Assembly (NCBI GenBank): GCA_003584625.1
Contig: AP017647.1
Span: 559,501-623,500 of the forward strand
Origin: Methanothermobacter sp. MT-2
Lineage (GTDB): Archaea > Methanobacteriota > Methanobacteria > Methanobacteriales > DSM-23052
Reading direction: 5' to 3'
DNA: 64,000 nucleotides
Every line of letters starts with the position of its first letter. The stretch's first letter is position 1. Below the pieces are notes generated by a model. The model was not told the origin of the DNA, searched no databases, and saw only the letters and a list, made by a program, of their open reading frames with translations. Position numbers and translations under genes: made by a program. This document shows, one piece after another, positions 8,123 to 17,315 of the stretch.

Positions 8123-8953
8123 TCACATTTCTGCTTTAACATCTACAAGGGGTTCTAAACGTTCTATGGCACGTTTAACAGCATCATAATCTATTAGAAT
8201 CCTTATAGCATTATTTTCACATTCCATGGCGCATCTACCACAACACCTGCAAAGTCTATTATCTATTTGGGCCTTCCCATTTTTAACCTTGATAGCATTA
8301 ATAAAGCATTTTTCAAGGCAATTCCCACAACCGATACAATTTTCTGGGATGAACTCAATTTTAACACCACTCATTGGTGTTATGCTTTTGGCAAGTTCAT
8401 CTGGAAGATCTGGTATCATCTTCCAGAGGCAGCAGCATGGACAACAATTACATATGGATAGTAGCTCTTCCTTCGGACCGGTATTTAACCATACTGTGTC
8501 TATCTTGTTCCTACCTATGATATGAACCAAACCGGCCTTTTCACATTCTTCAATGTGCCTTATAGCCTCATCATTTGATATTAAACGTCCAACCTTCCCC
8601 GTTATCCTATTAGCGCCTTTTCCAAGGAATATGCATCCTAGTTCGTGTGGATAATCCTTGCAATTGGATGAGACTCTGCATATGCAGAAATCCATTTTGA
8701 ATATGTATCTTGATTTTGATATCATCTCTTTAAGGACTTGGCTGGGTAAGGGTGAGAGGTTTGGCGGGTCGACCTTAACATTTAAGTTGATGGTCTCGTC
8801 CCTTGGCAGTACTTGGATGTCATCTCCTTCAAAGAATAGCTTGTGAACTATCCTCTTAAAAACTTTTGATTTTCGAGCCAACCTTGCCAATTTAAACCTT
8901 TCTTTGAAGGTTAATTTGATTATCCTAATACTTATATCAGTGAATGCTACCAT
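8123..8953 (-). CDS. Cysteine-rich protein with two C-terminal 4Fe-4S ferredoxin motifs
   Basis: A 276-residue probable redox protein. The C-terminal part has two ferredoxin motifs, [11 protein letters not shown] near residue 210 and [11 protein letters not shown] near 239. The middle carries further clustered cysteines: [10 protein letters not shown] near 90, then [10 protein letters not shown] near 165, so more metal centres are likely. The N-terminal 35 residues are basic and helical. The overall form resembles iron-sulfur proteins that pass electrons to a partner enzyme; no partner is identifiable. ATG at 8953 has AAGTGAT upstream; a GTG at 8962 is the alternative. Both overlap the end of the glycosylase gene, and hemB follows 4 nt after the stop. 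Confidence 0.8.
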   Translation of the reverse strand: MVAFTDISIRIIKLTFKERFKLARLARKSKVFKRIVHKLFFEGDDIQVLPRDETINLNVKVDPPNLSPLPSQVLKEMISKSRYIFKMDFCICRVSSNCKDYPHELGCIFLGKGANRITGKVGRLISNDEAIRHIEECEKAGLVHIIGRNKIDTVWLNTGPKEELLSICNCCPCCCLWKMIPDLPDELAKSITPMSGVKIEFIPENCIGCGNCLEKCFINAIKVKNGKAQIDNRLCRCCGRCAMECENNAIRILIDYDAVKRAIERLEPLVDVKAEM

Positions 8954-9602
8954 AAAAATCACTTAGGAGAGGATCTCTGGCAGATTTGCCCTGATAGTAT
9001 CTTTTACCATGTTCTACTAGTAGGGCATGATATTCTTGGAATATCCTATAATCTGATGGTAGATTGTCCTCAAATAATTTTTTGATCTCCATATAGTTCT
9101 CATCACCTTTTATTAGTTTAATTCTTTTTAGGATTCTGCGGGTATAGGAGTCAACGATAAATTCTGGAATTTTATATGCATATAATAGTATTGTGTCTGC
9201 TGTTTCATCACCCACACCCTTGATTGAGAGCAGCTCATCCCTTCCAGGAACCCCCTCAAGGGATATGAAAAATTTCGAAATCTCTTTTAAGTATTTTGCC
9301 TTCCGGTTTAAGAAACCTGCGGGTTTTATCAGTCTACTAAACTTTGAATGATTCATTTCAATGATACTATAAGGGTTGAGGGCTCTTGCCTTCGCAAGGT
9401 TTATAAGGGCCCTTGATGCCATCTTCCATGTTGTATTCTGTGCAAGTATAGAACCCACCCAAACTTGGAATATCTCCCATCTATTATTGGGTGGTGAATA
9501 GTCACCTGGATGATATGATAATTTGCATCTCTTATCGAGTATGGGCCACCAGCCTTGCTCTCCATAAGCTGAGAATAGTTTCTCATAGATTATCTTCATC
9601 AT
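8937..9602 (-). CDS. HhH-GPD DNA glycosylase, endonuclease III-related (MagIII-like)
   Basis: A 221-residue base-excision repair glycosylase. The helix-hairpin-helix is LLSIKGVGDETADTILLYA near residue 128 and the catalytic Asp lies in FIVDSYTRRIL near 150. At the place of the Lys used by bifunctional endonuclease III (GRKTAN) this protein has GDETAD, and the C-terminus lacks the four cysteines of the 4Fe-4S loop. Together with the WWPI motif near the N-terminus this suggests a monofunctional glycosylase like the 3-methyladenine glycosylase MagIII. Two adjacent ATGs (9602, 9599) follow AGGTGA. It opens the leftward operon that runs through to pheS. Confidence 0.85.
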   Translation of the reverse strand: MMKIIYEKLFSAYGEQGWWPILDKRCKLSYHPGDYSPPNNRWEIFQVWVGSILAQNTTWKMASRALINLAKARALNPYSIIEMNHSKFSRLIKPAGFLNRKAKYLKEISKFFISLEGVPGRDELLSIKGVGDETADTILLYAYKIPEFIVDSYTRRILKRIKLIKGDENYMEIKKLFEDNLPSDYRIFQEYHALLVEHGKRYYQGKSARDPLLSDFYGSIH

Positions 9603-9660
9603 GTTTCACCTTCTATTATGATTATATGTTGGATGTCACATAATTTTCTCTTGTGATACC

Positions 9661-10326
9661 ATGAAATATGATATAATCCACAAGCCGAGTTTCAGTTTAG
9701 TCGAGGTTGAATTAGAAGCTGGTGAAAGCATTAAAGCAGAACCTGGAGCTATGGTCTCTATGAGCGAAAACATCCAAGTAGAGACGAGCTCTGGGGGTGT
9801 TTTCAAGGCCCTTGGCAGAGTCTTGGGTGGTGAAAACCTGTTCTTGAACACTTTCCATGCGATGGATAGGAAAGGAAAAATAGAACTTGCACCAGCATAT
9901 ACTGGTGACATCGAAGCCATTGAACTTGAAGGTACAATCTATGCCCAGAGTGGATCATACCTAGCATCAGCGACAGATATTGAAATCGAAACAAAATTCG
10001 GAGGCTTTAAAACATTCTTCGCAAGGGAAGGATTATTCCTCTTAAGATTAACGGGTTACGGCCCCCTTTTCTTGTCAAGTTTTGGGGGTATCTATAAAAG
10101 AAGAATTGAGAATGAGAGATTCATAATAGACACTGGACATGTTGTGGCATTTACAGATGGCCTTGATTTTAAGGTTAGAAAGTTCAGCGGGATTAAAAGC
10201 ACTATATTCGGTGGTGAAGGTTTAATAGCTGAATTCACAGGTAATGGAACAGTATATGTGCAGACTAGGAGTGTTGACAGTTTCGTTAATTGGTTAAGAC
10301 CCTATCTACCCCAAGGAAGTAAGTAA
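9661..10326 (+). CDS. AIM24 / TIGR00266 family protein
   Basis: A 221-residue all-beta protein of the AIM24 (TIGR00266) family, found widely in bacteria and archaea and in mitochondria; its molecular job is unknown. Typical features: an early KAEPGAMVSMSENIQVET, a Gly-rich hairpin GGVFKALGRVLGGENLFLN near residue 45, GSYLASATDIEIETKFGG near 97 and the FDG-like turn TGHVVAFTDGLDF near 157. No membrane segment or signal peptide is seen. It is divergent from the glycosylase gene with only 58 nt between, and aroC follows 9 nt after its stop, so these two are probably co-transcribed. Confidence 0.85.
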   Translation: MKYDIIHKPSFSLVEVELEAGESIKAEPGAMVSMSENIQVETSSGGVFKALGRVLGGENLFLNTFHAMDRKGKIELAPAYTGDIEAIELEGTIYAQSGSYLASATDIEIETKFGGFKTFFAREGLFLLRLTGYGPLFLSSFGGIYKRRIENERFIIDTGHVVAFTDGLDFKVRKFSGIKSTIFGGEGLIAEFTGNGTVYVQTRSVDSFVNWLRPYLPQGSK

Positions 10327-10335
10327 AGTGATTTT

Positions 10336-11430
10336 ATGGGAGGTAACACATTAGGTAAAATCTTTCAGGTTACAACATTCGGCTCCAGCCATGGCAGAGC
10401 CATCGGAGCCGTTGTTGACGGATGTCCAGCTGGCTTAACTTTAGATGTTAATGATATACAAAGGGAGCTTGATAAGCGGCGTCCAGGTACAAGTCCTTTA
10501 ACGACTCCGCGCATGGAACAAGACAAGGTAGAAATCCTATCAGGGATATTCAAGGGTAAAACTGATGGCACCCCGATAGCAGCCATAGTATACAATGAGG
10601 ATGTGGACTCATCAGCCTATGAGACCATCAAATATAAGCCGAGACCCGGCCATGGAGATTATACTTGGAGGGCGAAATTCGGACATTACGATTACCGTGG
10701 AGGTGGGCGGGGAAGTGGCAGAATCACTATAGGCCATGTCATAGGAGGTGCCATAGCAAAAAAGCTCCTAGAAACCCTCAATATTGAGGTGATAGGACAT
10801 GTGACGCAGATTGGTAACATTAAAGCAGAAAGTATAGACCCTAACCAGATCAGAAAATACAGTTTAGATAACCCTATAAGATGTGCTGATAAAAAAGCCG
10901 CGGAAAAAATGGAAAGACTCATATTAGACACTAAGAAGAGGGGAGATTCTGTTGGGGGTATAGTTGAAGTCATAGTATTAGGGGCTCCGGCAGGCCTTGG
11001 AGAACCAGTATTTTCAAAATTAGACGCTGATATCGCCCATGCGCTCATGGGCATAGGTTCTGTGAAGGGTGTTGAAATAGGCCTAGGCTTCCAAAGTGCA
11101 AAGTGCAATGCAAGCGAAATAAACGATGAATATTGTATTAGGGATGGTGAGATAAAAACAATCACTAACAATTCTGGTGGTATCATAGGCGGCATATCCA
11201 GTGGGATGCCGATAATTGCAAGGATAGCTGTAAAACCCACACCATCAATCTCCCTACCTCAAAGGACAGTTAACCTTAAGACGATGAAAGAAACAACAAT
11301 AAAAATAAAAGGTAGGCACGATCCATGTATATGTCCAAGGATAGTGCCAGTAGCAGAGGCAAGTATCGCGGTAATAATCGCAGACCACCTAATAAGGGCA
11401 GGTTTCATACACCCATGTCAGATAAAGTGA
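10336..11430 (+). CDS. aroC: Chorismate synthase
   Basis: A 364-residue chorismate synthase, which converts 5-enolpyruvylshikimate-3-phosphate to chorismate with reduced flavin. The N-terminal signature [18 protein letters not shown] is at residue 6, and [22 protein letters not shown] and the late [17 protein letters not shown] segment are all present. Length is normal. ATG at 10336 is the natural start. The gene for EPSP synthase is not in the window. Confidence 0.97.
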   Translation: MGGNTLGKIFQVTTFGSSHGRAIGAVVDGCPAGLTLDVNDIQRELDKRRPGTSPLTTPRMEQDKVEILSGIFKGKTDGTPIAAIVYNEDVDSSAYETIKYKPRPGHGDYTWRAKFGHYDYRGGGRGSGRITIGHVIGGAIAKKLLETLNIEVIGHVTQIGNIKAESIDPNQIRKYSLDNPIRCADKKAAEKMERLILDTKKRGDSVGGIVEVIVLGAPAGLGEPVFSKLDADIAHALMGIGSVKGVEIGLGFQSAKCNASEINDEYCIRDGEIKTITNNSGGIIGGISSGMPIIARIAVKPTPSISLPQRTVNLKTMKETTIKIKGRHDPCICPRIVPVAEASIAVIIADHLIRAGFIHPCQIK

Positions 11431-11717
11431 CCCCCCCTATGCTCACCTTCAGAGCTTCAAACATGGAAACTTTCAAAGTTGAGGAGTCCAACCTTTGGCT
11501 TCACGCCTATAGGATCCTTCTCGGCTTGGATCCCATGTCCTTCGTTAGGCTATGAACTACAAAAAAAAGGGTGTGTGGAAGGCAGTACTTAAGCTTTGTA
11601 AAATTCACTCCCCCCTCTTAGGGTTGGGGGGGTCTTCTCGCGAAATCTATTGATAATAGAAATTCGTATCTTAGCAGATGACATGGGAGGGAATGTGAAA
11701 TATTTAACGATAAAATC
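11431..11717 (+). promoter_or_regulatory. Gene-free 287 nt with a C/G-run hairpin ahead of the polymer island
   Basis: No convincing gene is seen. The stretch holds a GGATCC...GGATCC stem near 11510-11531 and, at about 11607-11632, a C-run/G-run hairpin (ACTCCCCCC with GGGGGGT) preceded by AAATTCAC. A very similar element lies before the epimerase gene at 20969-20997. Its position about 85 nt before the TagF-like gene suggests a leader hairpin or the terminator of aroC. The promoter itself is not clear. Confidence 0.4.
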
Positions 11718-12839
11718 GTGGATTTTCTCTTGAATTCATGGATAGGCAAGGGCTTCAATTCAATTTTAAGATTTATAAACAGGTTAATACCTAAAAGGGA
11801 CGATCAGATACTCTTTGAGAGCATCCCAGATTTCTCAGATAATCCAATGCAACTCTACAATCATATAAAGTCGCTAAATAGGGGTTACAGGCTCCATTGG
11901 ATTGTTGATGAAATAAGAGAAGACATTGATGCACCACAATATAAAAGGAACACACTAGGAGAATTATGGCAGTTTCTAAGATCAAAATATATTGTAACAT
12001 CACATGGTTACCATCTTTTCCTAAAGGCTAAAAATCAAGTCTATGTTAATCTATGGCATGGAATGCCCCTCAAGGCAATGGGATATGCTGAAAACAACCC
12101 CAGGATTCTACCACCAAATTCCAACGATGCTAACTATTACCTCATCGCAACCTCCATCACCATGAGAAACGCCCTCGCAGCCTGCTTCAACCAAGATCCC
12201 AGAAGAATACATGTCACAGGCCAACCAAGAAATGACAAAATCTTCAAGGGCTGCTCCAAGAATCTCATCAAAAGACCTGAATACAAGACCATAATATTAT
12301 ATGCTCCAACATACCGTGAAAACGGGTCAAACCCCATTTTAGCCGATTTTGATAAGGAAAGATTCCAAAATTTCCTCAGAGAACATGAAATCCTTTTCAT
12401 TGTGAAATTCCACCCCCTTGAGGAGGCCTATGCCTTGGAATTTTTCAAGGATATGGCGAATGTCATCCTCTTAAAGGATCAGATGCTGCAAGAACATCAA
12501 ATAGACATCTATGATATTCTCCCTTGTGCAGATATCCTTGTAACAGACTACTCATCCATATATTTTGATTTTCTCCTCTTAGACAGGCCAATTATCTTCA
12601 CAGTCCCTGACCTTGAAGATTATCGTAGGCGCAGGGGTTTCATCCTGGAACCTTATGATTTTTGGATGCCAGGACCTAAGGTTAAAAGTTTTAGTGAATT
12701 CCTAGAGGAAATCGAAAAATCCCTAAAGGATCCAGGATATTACCTAGAAGAGAGAAAAACCATAAATGACCTTGTGAACCACTATAAAGATGACAGATCA
12801 TCAGAGAGAGTGTATAAACTTGTCTGGGGTCGGCTATGA
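11718..12839 (+). CDS. TagB/TagF-like CDP-glycerol glycerophosphotransferase
   Basis: A 373-residue member of the Glyphos_transf family, which in Gram-positive bacteria uses CDP-glycerol to start or extend poly(glycerol-phosphate) wall teichoic acid on a lipid carrier at the inner membrane face. Family marks: YIVTSHGYHLF near residue 91, NLWHGMPLKAMGY near 111, ILYAPTYREN near 194, VKFHPLEEAY near 231, and the C-terminal DILVTDYSSIYFDFLLLDRP near 274. Related enzymes use other CDP-polyols, so glycerol is not certain. GTG at 11718 is the first start in frame; no clear ribosome site precedes it. It overlaps the next glycosyltransferase by 4 nt and faces gpsA across the cluster. Confidence 0.85.
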   Translation: MDFLLNSWIGKGFNSILRFINRLIPKRDDQILFESIPDFSDNPMQLYNHIKSLNRGYRLHWIVDEIREDIDAPQYKRNTLGELWQFLRSKYIVTSHGYHLFLKAKNQVYVNLWHGMPLKAMGYAENNPRILPPNSNDANYYLIATSITMRNALAACFNQDPRRIHVTGQPRNDKIFKGCSKNLIKRPEYKTIILYAPTYRENGSNPILADFDKERFQNFLREHEILFIVKFHPLEEAYALEFFKDMANVILLKDQMLQEHQIDIYDILPCADILVTDYSSIYFDFLLLDRPIIFTVPDLEDYRRRRGFILEPYDFWMPGPKVKSFSEFLEEIEKSLKDPGYYLEERKTINDLVNHYKDDRSSERVYKLVWGRL

Positions 12840-14047
12840 AGATTGGTATACTATTGCCTGCAGTGGATGATAGTGGGATGGCGAAGGCCGCATCCCAATT
12901 ATCATTCATCCTAGAAGGTTTATCTCATGATGTTCATATGATCACTGTGTATGGGCATAGGCCAGTCCATGAATATGCTGGGAGTTTCCATGTGCTTGAT
13001 GTGCCACCTGCAAATGAGAATCAAAACTTCATAGAACGTATAATATTATTTTTGAAGCGTATACTTGCCTTAAAGAAGATTAAAAAAGATCTTGGTCTTG
13101 ATGTTGCCATTTCATTTTCTGAGGCGCTTAATATCCAGAATATCCTGACAATGGGTTCTGAGAAGACTATTATAACACTCCATACAATACTTTCAAAAAA
13201 TGAGAAGCTTGAGGATCTTTATGGTAGAATGCTCAAACTTCTTATAAAAATTTTTTATAATAGAGCCTCCTTAATAGTCTCGGTTTCGGAAAAGGCCGCC
13301 AGGGATCTTATAACGAATTTTAATGTTAAATCATCAAGGATACGTATAATACCAAACCCAGTCCAGATAAAGGTGATAAAAAAGCTAGGAGGAGAAGATC
13401 TTGGCAGATACTCTCAAATATTCGAGGATCCAGTGATAATAACCGCTGGTAGGCTCACCTATGCCAAGGGTCAATGGTATCTGCTCAGAATATTCAAAAG
13501 GTTAAAAGAAAAATCCCCAAAACTTAAACTGGTCATACTCGGTGATGGCGAACTTAAAGATTACCTGATAGAATTTTCCGAAAAATTAGGCCTTAAAACA
13601 TGTGCTGGAGGCGAAATCACCGATTCAGATGTTTACTTTTTAGGATTCCGGGAAAACCCTTACAAATTCTTCAAATCCTCTAAGTTTTTTGTTTTACCAT
13701 CATTAAGGGAAGCCCTTCCCCTTGTAATCTTAGAGGTTATGGCCCTGGGCGTGCCTGTAATTGCATCTGATTGTGGTGGGACAAGGGAAATATTAGCACC
13801 TTCAACAGATCCTAATTATGAGACCAGGGAAGCGGAATTTGCAGAATATGGGATACTCCTACCAGTATTCAATGAAGAAGTGGAGATAGACAGTGAATTG
13901 ACAAGTGTGGAGGGAAAGTGGTATACTACACTTAAAGAATTACTAGAAGATTCTAGATTAGCATATTATTCCATCAAGTCCCGTGAAAGAGCTGAGGATT
14001 TTAGTGAGGAGAAAATCCAGAAAATGTGGAGGGAAGTCCTAGATTGA
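12836..14047 (+). CDS. Glycosyltransferase family 4
   Basis: A 403-residue GT-B glycosyltransferase. The N-terminal domain begins MKIGILLPAVDDSGMAKAA; the donor-binding C-terminal domain has VIITAGRLTYAKGQWYLLRI near residue 199, LVILGDGELKDYL near 231 and the GT4 E-x7-E motif SLREALPLVILEVMALGVPV near 289. It probably uses a nucleotide sugar at the cytoplasmic membrane face. The ATGA overlap with the TagF-like gene indicates coupled translation, so it likely decorates or primes the same polymer. Its 3' end overlaps the convergent glycosyltransferase by 9 nt. Donor and acceptor are unknown. Confidence 0.88.
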   Translation: MKIGILLPAVDDSGMAKAASQLSFILEGLSHDVHMITVYGHRPVHEYAGSFHVLDVPPANENQNFIERIILFLKRILALKKIKKDLGLDVAISFSEALNIQNILTMGSEKTIITLHTILSKNEKLEDLYGRMLKLLIKIFYNRASLIVSVSEKAARDLITNFNVKSSRIRIIPNPVQIKVIKKLGGEDLGRYSQIFEDPVIITAGRLTYAKGQWYLLRIFKRLKEKSPKLKLVILGDGELKDYLIEFSEKLGLKTCAGGEITDSDVYFLGFRENPYKFFKSSKFFVLPSLREALPLVILEVMALGVPVIASDCGGTREILAPSTDPNYETREAEFAEYGILLPVFNEEVEIDSELTSVEGKWYTTLKELLEDSRLAYYSIKSRERAEDFSEEKIQKMWREVLD

Positions 14048-15034
14048 TCCAAGGAACTTGGACCATTTCTCAGCGATCACATGAAGACTCCTAGTCTTCA
14101 AGATATACTCTTTAAGATTCTCACCCCAACAACGGACCAGGGAAGGATTCTCAACAGCTTCTACAAGTTTTCTGATCATGTCTTCCTCATCTTCTGCTAT
14201 TATACCATGAACCCCATCCTCTAATTCCTCAAATTCTCCCTTGAACTTGGCTATGGGAACCGAAAGGTAACCAGCTTCCATCAGAGCATAACTGCTAAGT
14301 TCGATCACATCATAACCAAGGATCATCATATCCGCTGATTTAAGATAACAAAGAAAGTCGCTACGATAACCCATAAATTTTATATTCGGCTCTTCAAGTT
14401 TTAAAGAACCCCCAAAAACTAGAAGTTGAACATTCTTATCAGTTCTCTTATTCACTTCACGGATTATCCTTGAAAGTGTCCTGATACCCTTAACCCTCGA
14501 CCCCCCAACACTAACATATGTTATAAGGGTGAAATCATCATATGATAAATCTTTACAAACAGCCACCTTCCTTTCCAGATCCTCTGGTATGAACGCATTT
14601 GGGATAACAAACCCTCTAAGTCCATTCCTTTCCATTTTTATCCTAGAAACCGCAGTTACACGACCATCATAGACAAGGGATATGAAGATTAAACGATGAA
14701 GAATCCAATTAAATAAACGGAAAACATGGTGGAAGTTTCCTATGGGATCTTCTCGAAGAGCTGTTAAATCTTCGTCAACAACCCAACCATGGATTGTGAG
14801 AATAGCCTTAGCATCACTCTTCATAATCTTCAAAAGCCCTTTAATTTTCAAAGGCCCATGAACTTGTATAAAATCATAGGAATCTAAATCCAATTTTTCA
14901 AGATCATCCACATGTATCATATCCACAGTAAATCCAAGTTTCTCATACACCCTTTTTTGGGATTCAACAGCTCTTATCACACCACCCCTATTCGAAGGCT
15001 GAAATGGTATCACCATCAAAACACGTTTTCCCAT
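14039..15034 (-). CDS. Glycosyltransferase, GT-B fold
   Basis: A 331-residue GT-B glycosyltransferase of family 4 type, starting MGKRVLMVIPFQPSNRGGVI. The C-terminal domain shows LITYVSVGGSRVKGIRTLSR, IKFMGYRSDFLCYLKSADM near residue 233 and SSYALMEAGYLSVPIAKFKG, a weak version of the usual E-x7-E motif. ATG at 15034 is preferred because GGTGGGGGAT precedes it; the longer frame begins at a GTG inside that ribosome site. It is the last gene of the leftward set nucleotidyltransferase, gpsA, flippase, glycosyltransferase, 74 nt after the flippase. Confidence 0.8.
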   Translation of the reverse strand: MGKRVLMVIPFQPSNRGGVIRAVESQKRVYEKLGFTVDMIHVDDLEKLDLDSYDFIQVHGPLKIKGLLKIMKSDAKAILTIHGWVVDEDLTALREDPIGNFHHVFRLFNWILHRLIFISLVYDGRVTAVSRIKMERNGLRGFVIPNAFIPEDLERKVAVCKDLSYDDFTLITYVSVGGSRVKGIRTLSRIIREVNKRTDKNVQLLVFGGSLKLEEPNIKFMGYRSDFLCYLKSADMMILGYDVIELSSYALMEAGYLSVPIAKFKGEFEELEDGVHGIIAEDEEDMIRKLVEAVENPSLVRCWGENLKEYILKTRSLHVIAEKWSKFLGSI

Positions 15035-15108
15035 CTCTAGATCCCCCACCCTAAATGTTTATAGGCTCTCATCTTAAAAATCGCATCCTCTCATAGTCGT
15101 GTGTTAAC

Positions 15109-16359
15109 CTACCAGAGATCATGTTTGTTCACCCCATAAATTCTAAGGGCCAATATTATGCTTTCTGTTATTATAACCAGTGTTGCTACTATGTATATGT
15201 TTATGAATGGGGAGACTATAAGTAGCATTGCAAGGTGTACTAGTGAACCGACTATGACGCTTCCATTAGCATATTTTTGCTGGCCGAAAACTGCAAGATA
15301 GGGATAGCCGAGTAATATTGATGGCATGGCGACCATAAGTGCTATTGCAAATAGGCGGAGTACCCAGGCACTTGGCATGTACGCAACTCCAAACAATACT
15401 TTGACGATGAATGGCGCCATTATGATGATCAAACCGCAAAGTAGGGTGTTGAATATCAAGGTATATTTTAAGATTTTCCTGTGGAATATCTTGTTCTTTG
15501 TCTTTGCCATGTATGGGTATATAACCTGGATAAGGGGACCGTAGAGGCCTTGAGCCGCTACATAGATTTTTTCCGCTGCTGAATAGTAGCCTACTGCGGT
15601 GTTACCAGCGAATAACCCCAAGAAGAATGAGTTGCTATTTGTATATATGGATACAGAGGCCCTTGAAAGGAAAAATTGTGTGCTATCCTTGAATGTTTCT
15701 ATTATCTGTTTAGATGATGGTATATGGAATTTTACATTGAACTTTGTTCTTATAATCCATAATGATATTATACCTGCTATTATAGGGCCGAGTGATTGTA
15801 GTAGGGGTACGTAGATATAATCTGATGGTTTTTTTATGAAGGTGAAGATTGTCACAAGGAATATCAAGTTTGCTATGACATTTAGTATTGTTATATATTT
15901 CATGCGTTCCATGCCCTGATAAAACCATGTTGGTGATAATGTGGTGCCTATCACAAGGCCGAATGCGAAGAGGTATAATAGCCAATTGCTGGCGAATTTC
16001 TGGGATGAAAACACAACTGTGATGAGTATAATGAAGCTTATAATGGTTAGTATACCTTTTATTATCATCACGGAACTGAATATACTTGAGATTTTAGTTA
16101 TGTTGTCTCTGTTTATTGATATTTCCCTGACGGCTGAAAGTGCGAAACCATAATCTGTTAAAACCTGAAAATAGGTGTTAAATGCTATTGCGAAGTTCAC
16201 AAGGCCATAGTTAGTGACTCCAAGAACCCTTGTAAGATATGGTAGGGTTATGAGTGGCATCACATATACTAGGATTTGGAGGAGGGAAAGTGAGAAGAAA
16301 TTTTCGGCTATAACCTTGTATTCTTCCGATTTTAGCTTTTCAAGTATCCTTGTGATCAT
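15109..16359 (-). CDS. Polysaccharide flippase (Wzx/RfbX type), copy 1
   Basis: A 416-residue multi-pass membrane protein of the MVF/MOP polysaccharide transporter family, expected to flip a lipid-linked oligosaccharide across the membrane. It has about 12 hydrophobic segments; the family start is clear in LPYLTRVLGVTNYGLVNFAI and DYGFALSAVREISINRDN. The ATG at 16359 overlaps the gpsA stop as ATGA. It resembles the flippase at 46.2 kb from the first residues on, so the two are paralogues, each set in its own cluster. Here it would export the glycerophosphate-type polymer or its repeat unit. Confidence 0.9.
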   Translation of the reverse strand: MITRILEKLKSEEYKVIAENFFSLSLLQILVYVMPLITLPYLTRVLGVTNYGLVNFAIAFNTYFQVLTDYGFALSAVREISINRDNITKISSIFSSVMIIKGILTIISFIILITVVFSSQKFASNWLLYLFAFGLVIGTTLSPTWFYQGMERMKYITILNVIANLIFLVTIFTFIKKPSDYIYVPLLQSLGPIIAGIISLWIIRTKFNVKFHIPSSKQIIETFKDSTQFFLSRASVSIYTNSNSFFLGLFAGNTAVGYYSAAEKIYVAAQGLYGPLIQVIYPYMAKTKNKIFHRKILKYTLIFNTLLCGLIIIMAPFIVKVLFGVAYMPSAWVLRLFAIALMVAMPSILLGYPYLAVFGQQKYANGSVIVGSLVHLAMLLIVSPFINIYIVATLVIITESIILALRIYGVNKHDLW

Positions 16360-17315
16360 TTAAGATTTTCCTGGAAATTTTTTATATGGACACTTATATT
16401 ATCTGGGGTTTCTAGGGTTTTATGGACGAGTTCTAATATTGGAAGGTTTAGGTTGTTTGTCAGTGTTCTTATGGCTTTTATTGATCTTAGACTTTCTATT
16501 GTTATGGTGGATTTTTCACTGAGTTGCATTTTCTTGCCGAGCATTAAGCCTAATGTCCTGTTACGACTCTTATCAGTTAATGCGGTTAACAAGAAATCTC
16601 CGAAGCCGCAGAATTTATCTAAAAGTTTCACATATCCCATTTCATCTAGTATCTGTTTCATTTCTTTGAAGCATAATGTTAATAGTGTGTATCTGTGGTT
16701 TTCGCCGGTTATTCGCCCGTCTAGTATCCCCATTCCTACTGCGTAGACGTTTTTAAGTATACCGCAGAATTCAACTCCTTTGATATTCTCTGAATAGTCT
16801 AAGATTATATTTTGAGATTCCAGGAGACCCCTTATATTTTTTTGATATTTTATTGGCGCTCCGATTGTGATCCCGGAAGTAACACCCCTTATAAGTTCAT
16901 CTGCAAAGTTTGGACCGGAAATGCAAAATACTGTCTTGGAGTCTGTCTCTTCTTGGATTACGGTTGTCATTGGTTTGAGGGAAGGATATTCAATCCCTTT
17001 TATACATGATATGATCTTTTTGTCTTTAAGGTGGCTGTCAAAGGATTTTATGATGCTGCGCAGGCTACCGGATGGAACTGCGAAGAAGATATAATCAGAA
17101 TCTTCTATGATTTCATCAGATTCTTGGATTATGGCAACTTTAATTTTTTCATCTAATTTTATCCCTGGATGATACCATTTATTTTCATGTGTCCTGTTTA
17201 TGTATTCTGCCCTTTTCTTGTTTCTTGCTAAAAGATAGACATTATCAACATTTTCTGCTAGTATTTGGGCGATGGCTGTCCCGAAACTCCCAGCGCCTAT
17301 TACCGAAATCTTCAT
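16356..17315 (-). CDS. gpsA: NAD(P)-dependent sn-glycerol-3-phosphate dehydrogenase
   Basis: A 319-residue GpsA, which reduces dihydroxyacetone phosphate to sn-glycerol-3-phosphate. The NAD-binding start is MKISVIGAGSFGTAIAQIL; IFFAVPSGSLRSII, CIKGIE, CISGPNFADEL near residue 132, the catalytic-Lys region ILKNVYAVGMGILDG near 185, and GFGDFLLTALTDKSRNRTLG near 237 are all standard. Archaea build their membrane lipids on the opposite isomer, glycerol-1-phosphate, so this enzyme must feed something else; the neighbours point to CDP-glycerol. ATG at 17315 has AAGGAGG upstream and overlaps the nucleotidyltransferase stop (ATGA). Confidence 0.93.
   Translation of the reverse strand: MKISVIGAGSFGTAIAQILAENVDNVYLLARNKKRAEYINRTHENKWYHPGIKLDEKIKVAIIQESDEIIEDSDYIFFAVPSGSLRSIIKSFDSHLKDKKIISCIKGIEYPSLKPMTTVIQEETDSKTVFCISGPNFADELIRGVTSGITIGAPIKYQKNIRGLLESQNIILDYSENIKGVEFCGILKNVYAVGMGILDGRITGENHRYTLLTLCFKEMKQILDEMGYVKLLDKFCGFGDFLLTALTDKSRNRTLGLMLGKKMQLSEKSTITIESLRSIKAIRTLTNNLNLPILELVHKTLETPDNISVHIKNFQENLK

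Noticed and set aside
11325-11555. 76-codon frame overlapping the end of aroC
   Set aside because: More than half lies within aroC in another frame, there is no ribosome site, and the part beyond has no recognisable protein character.
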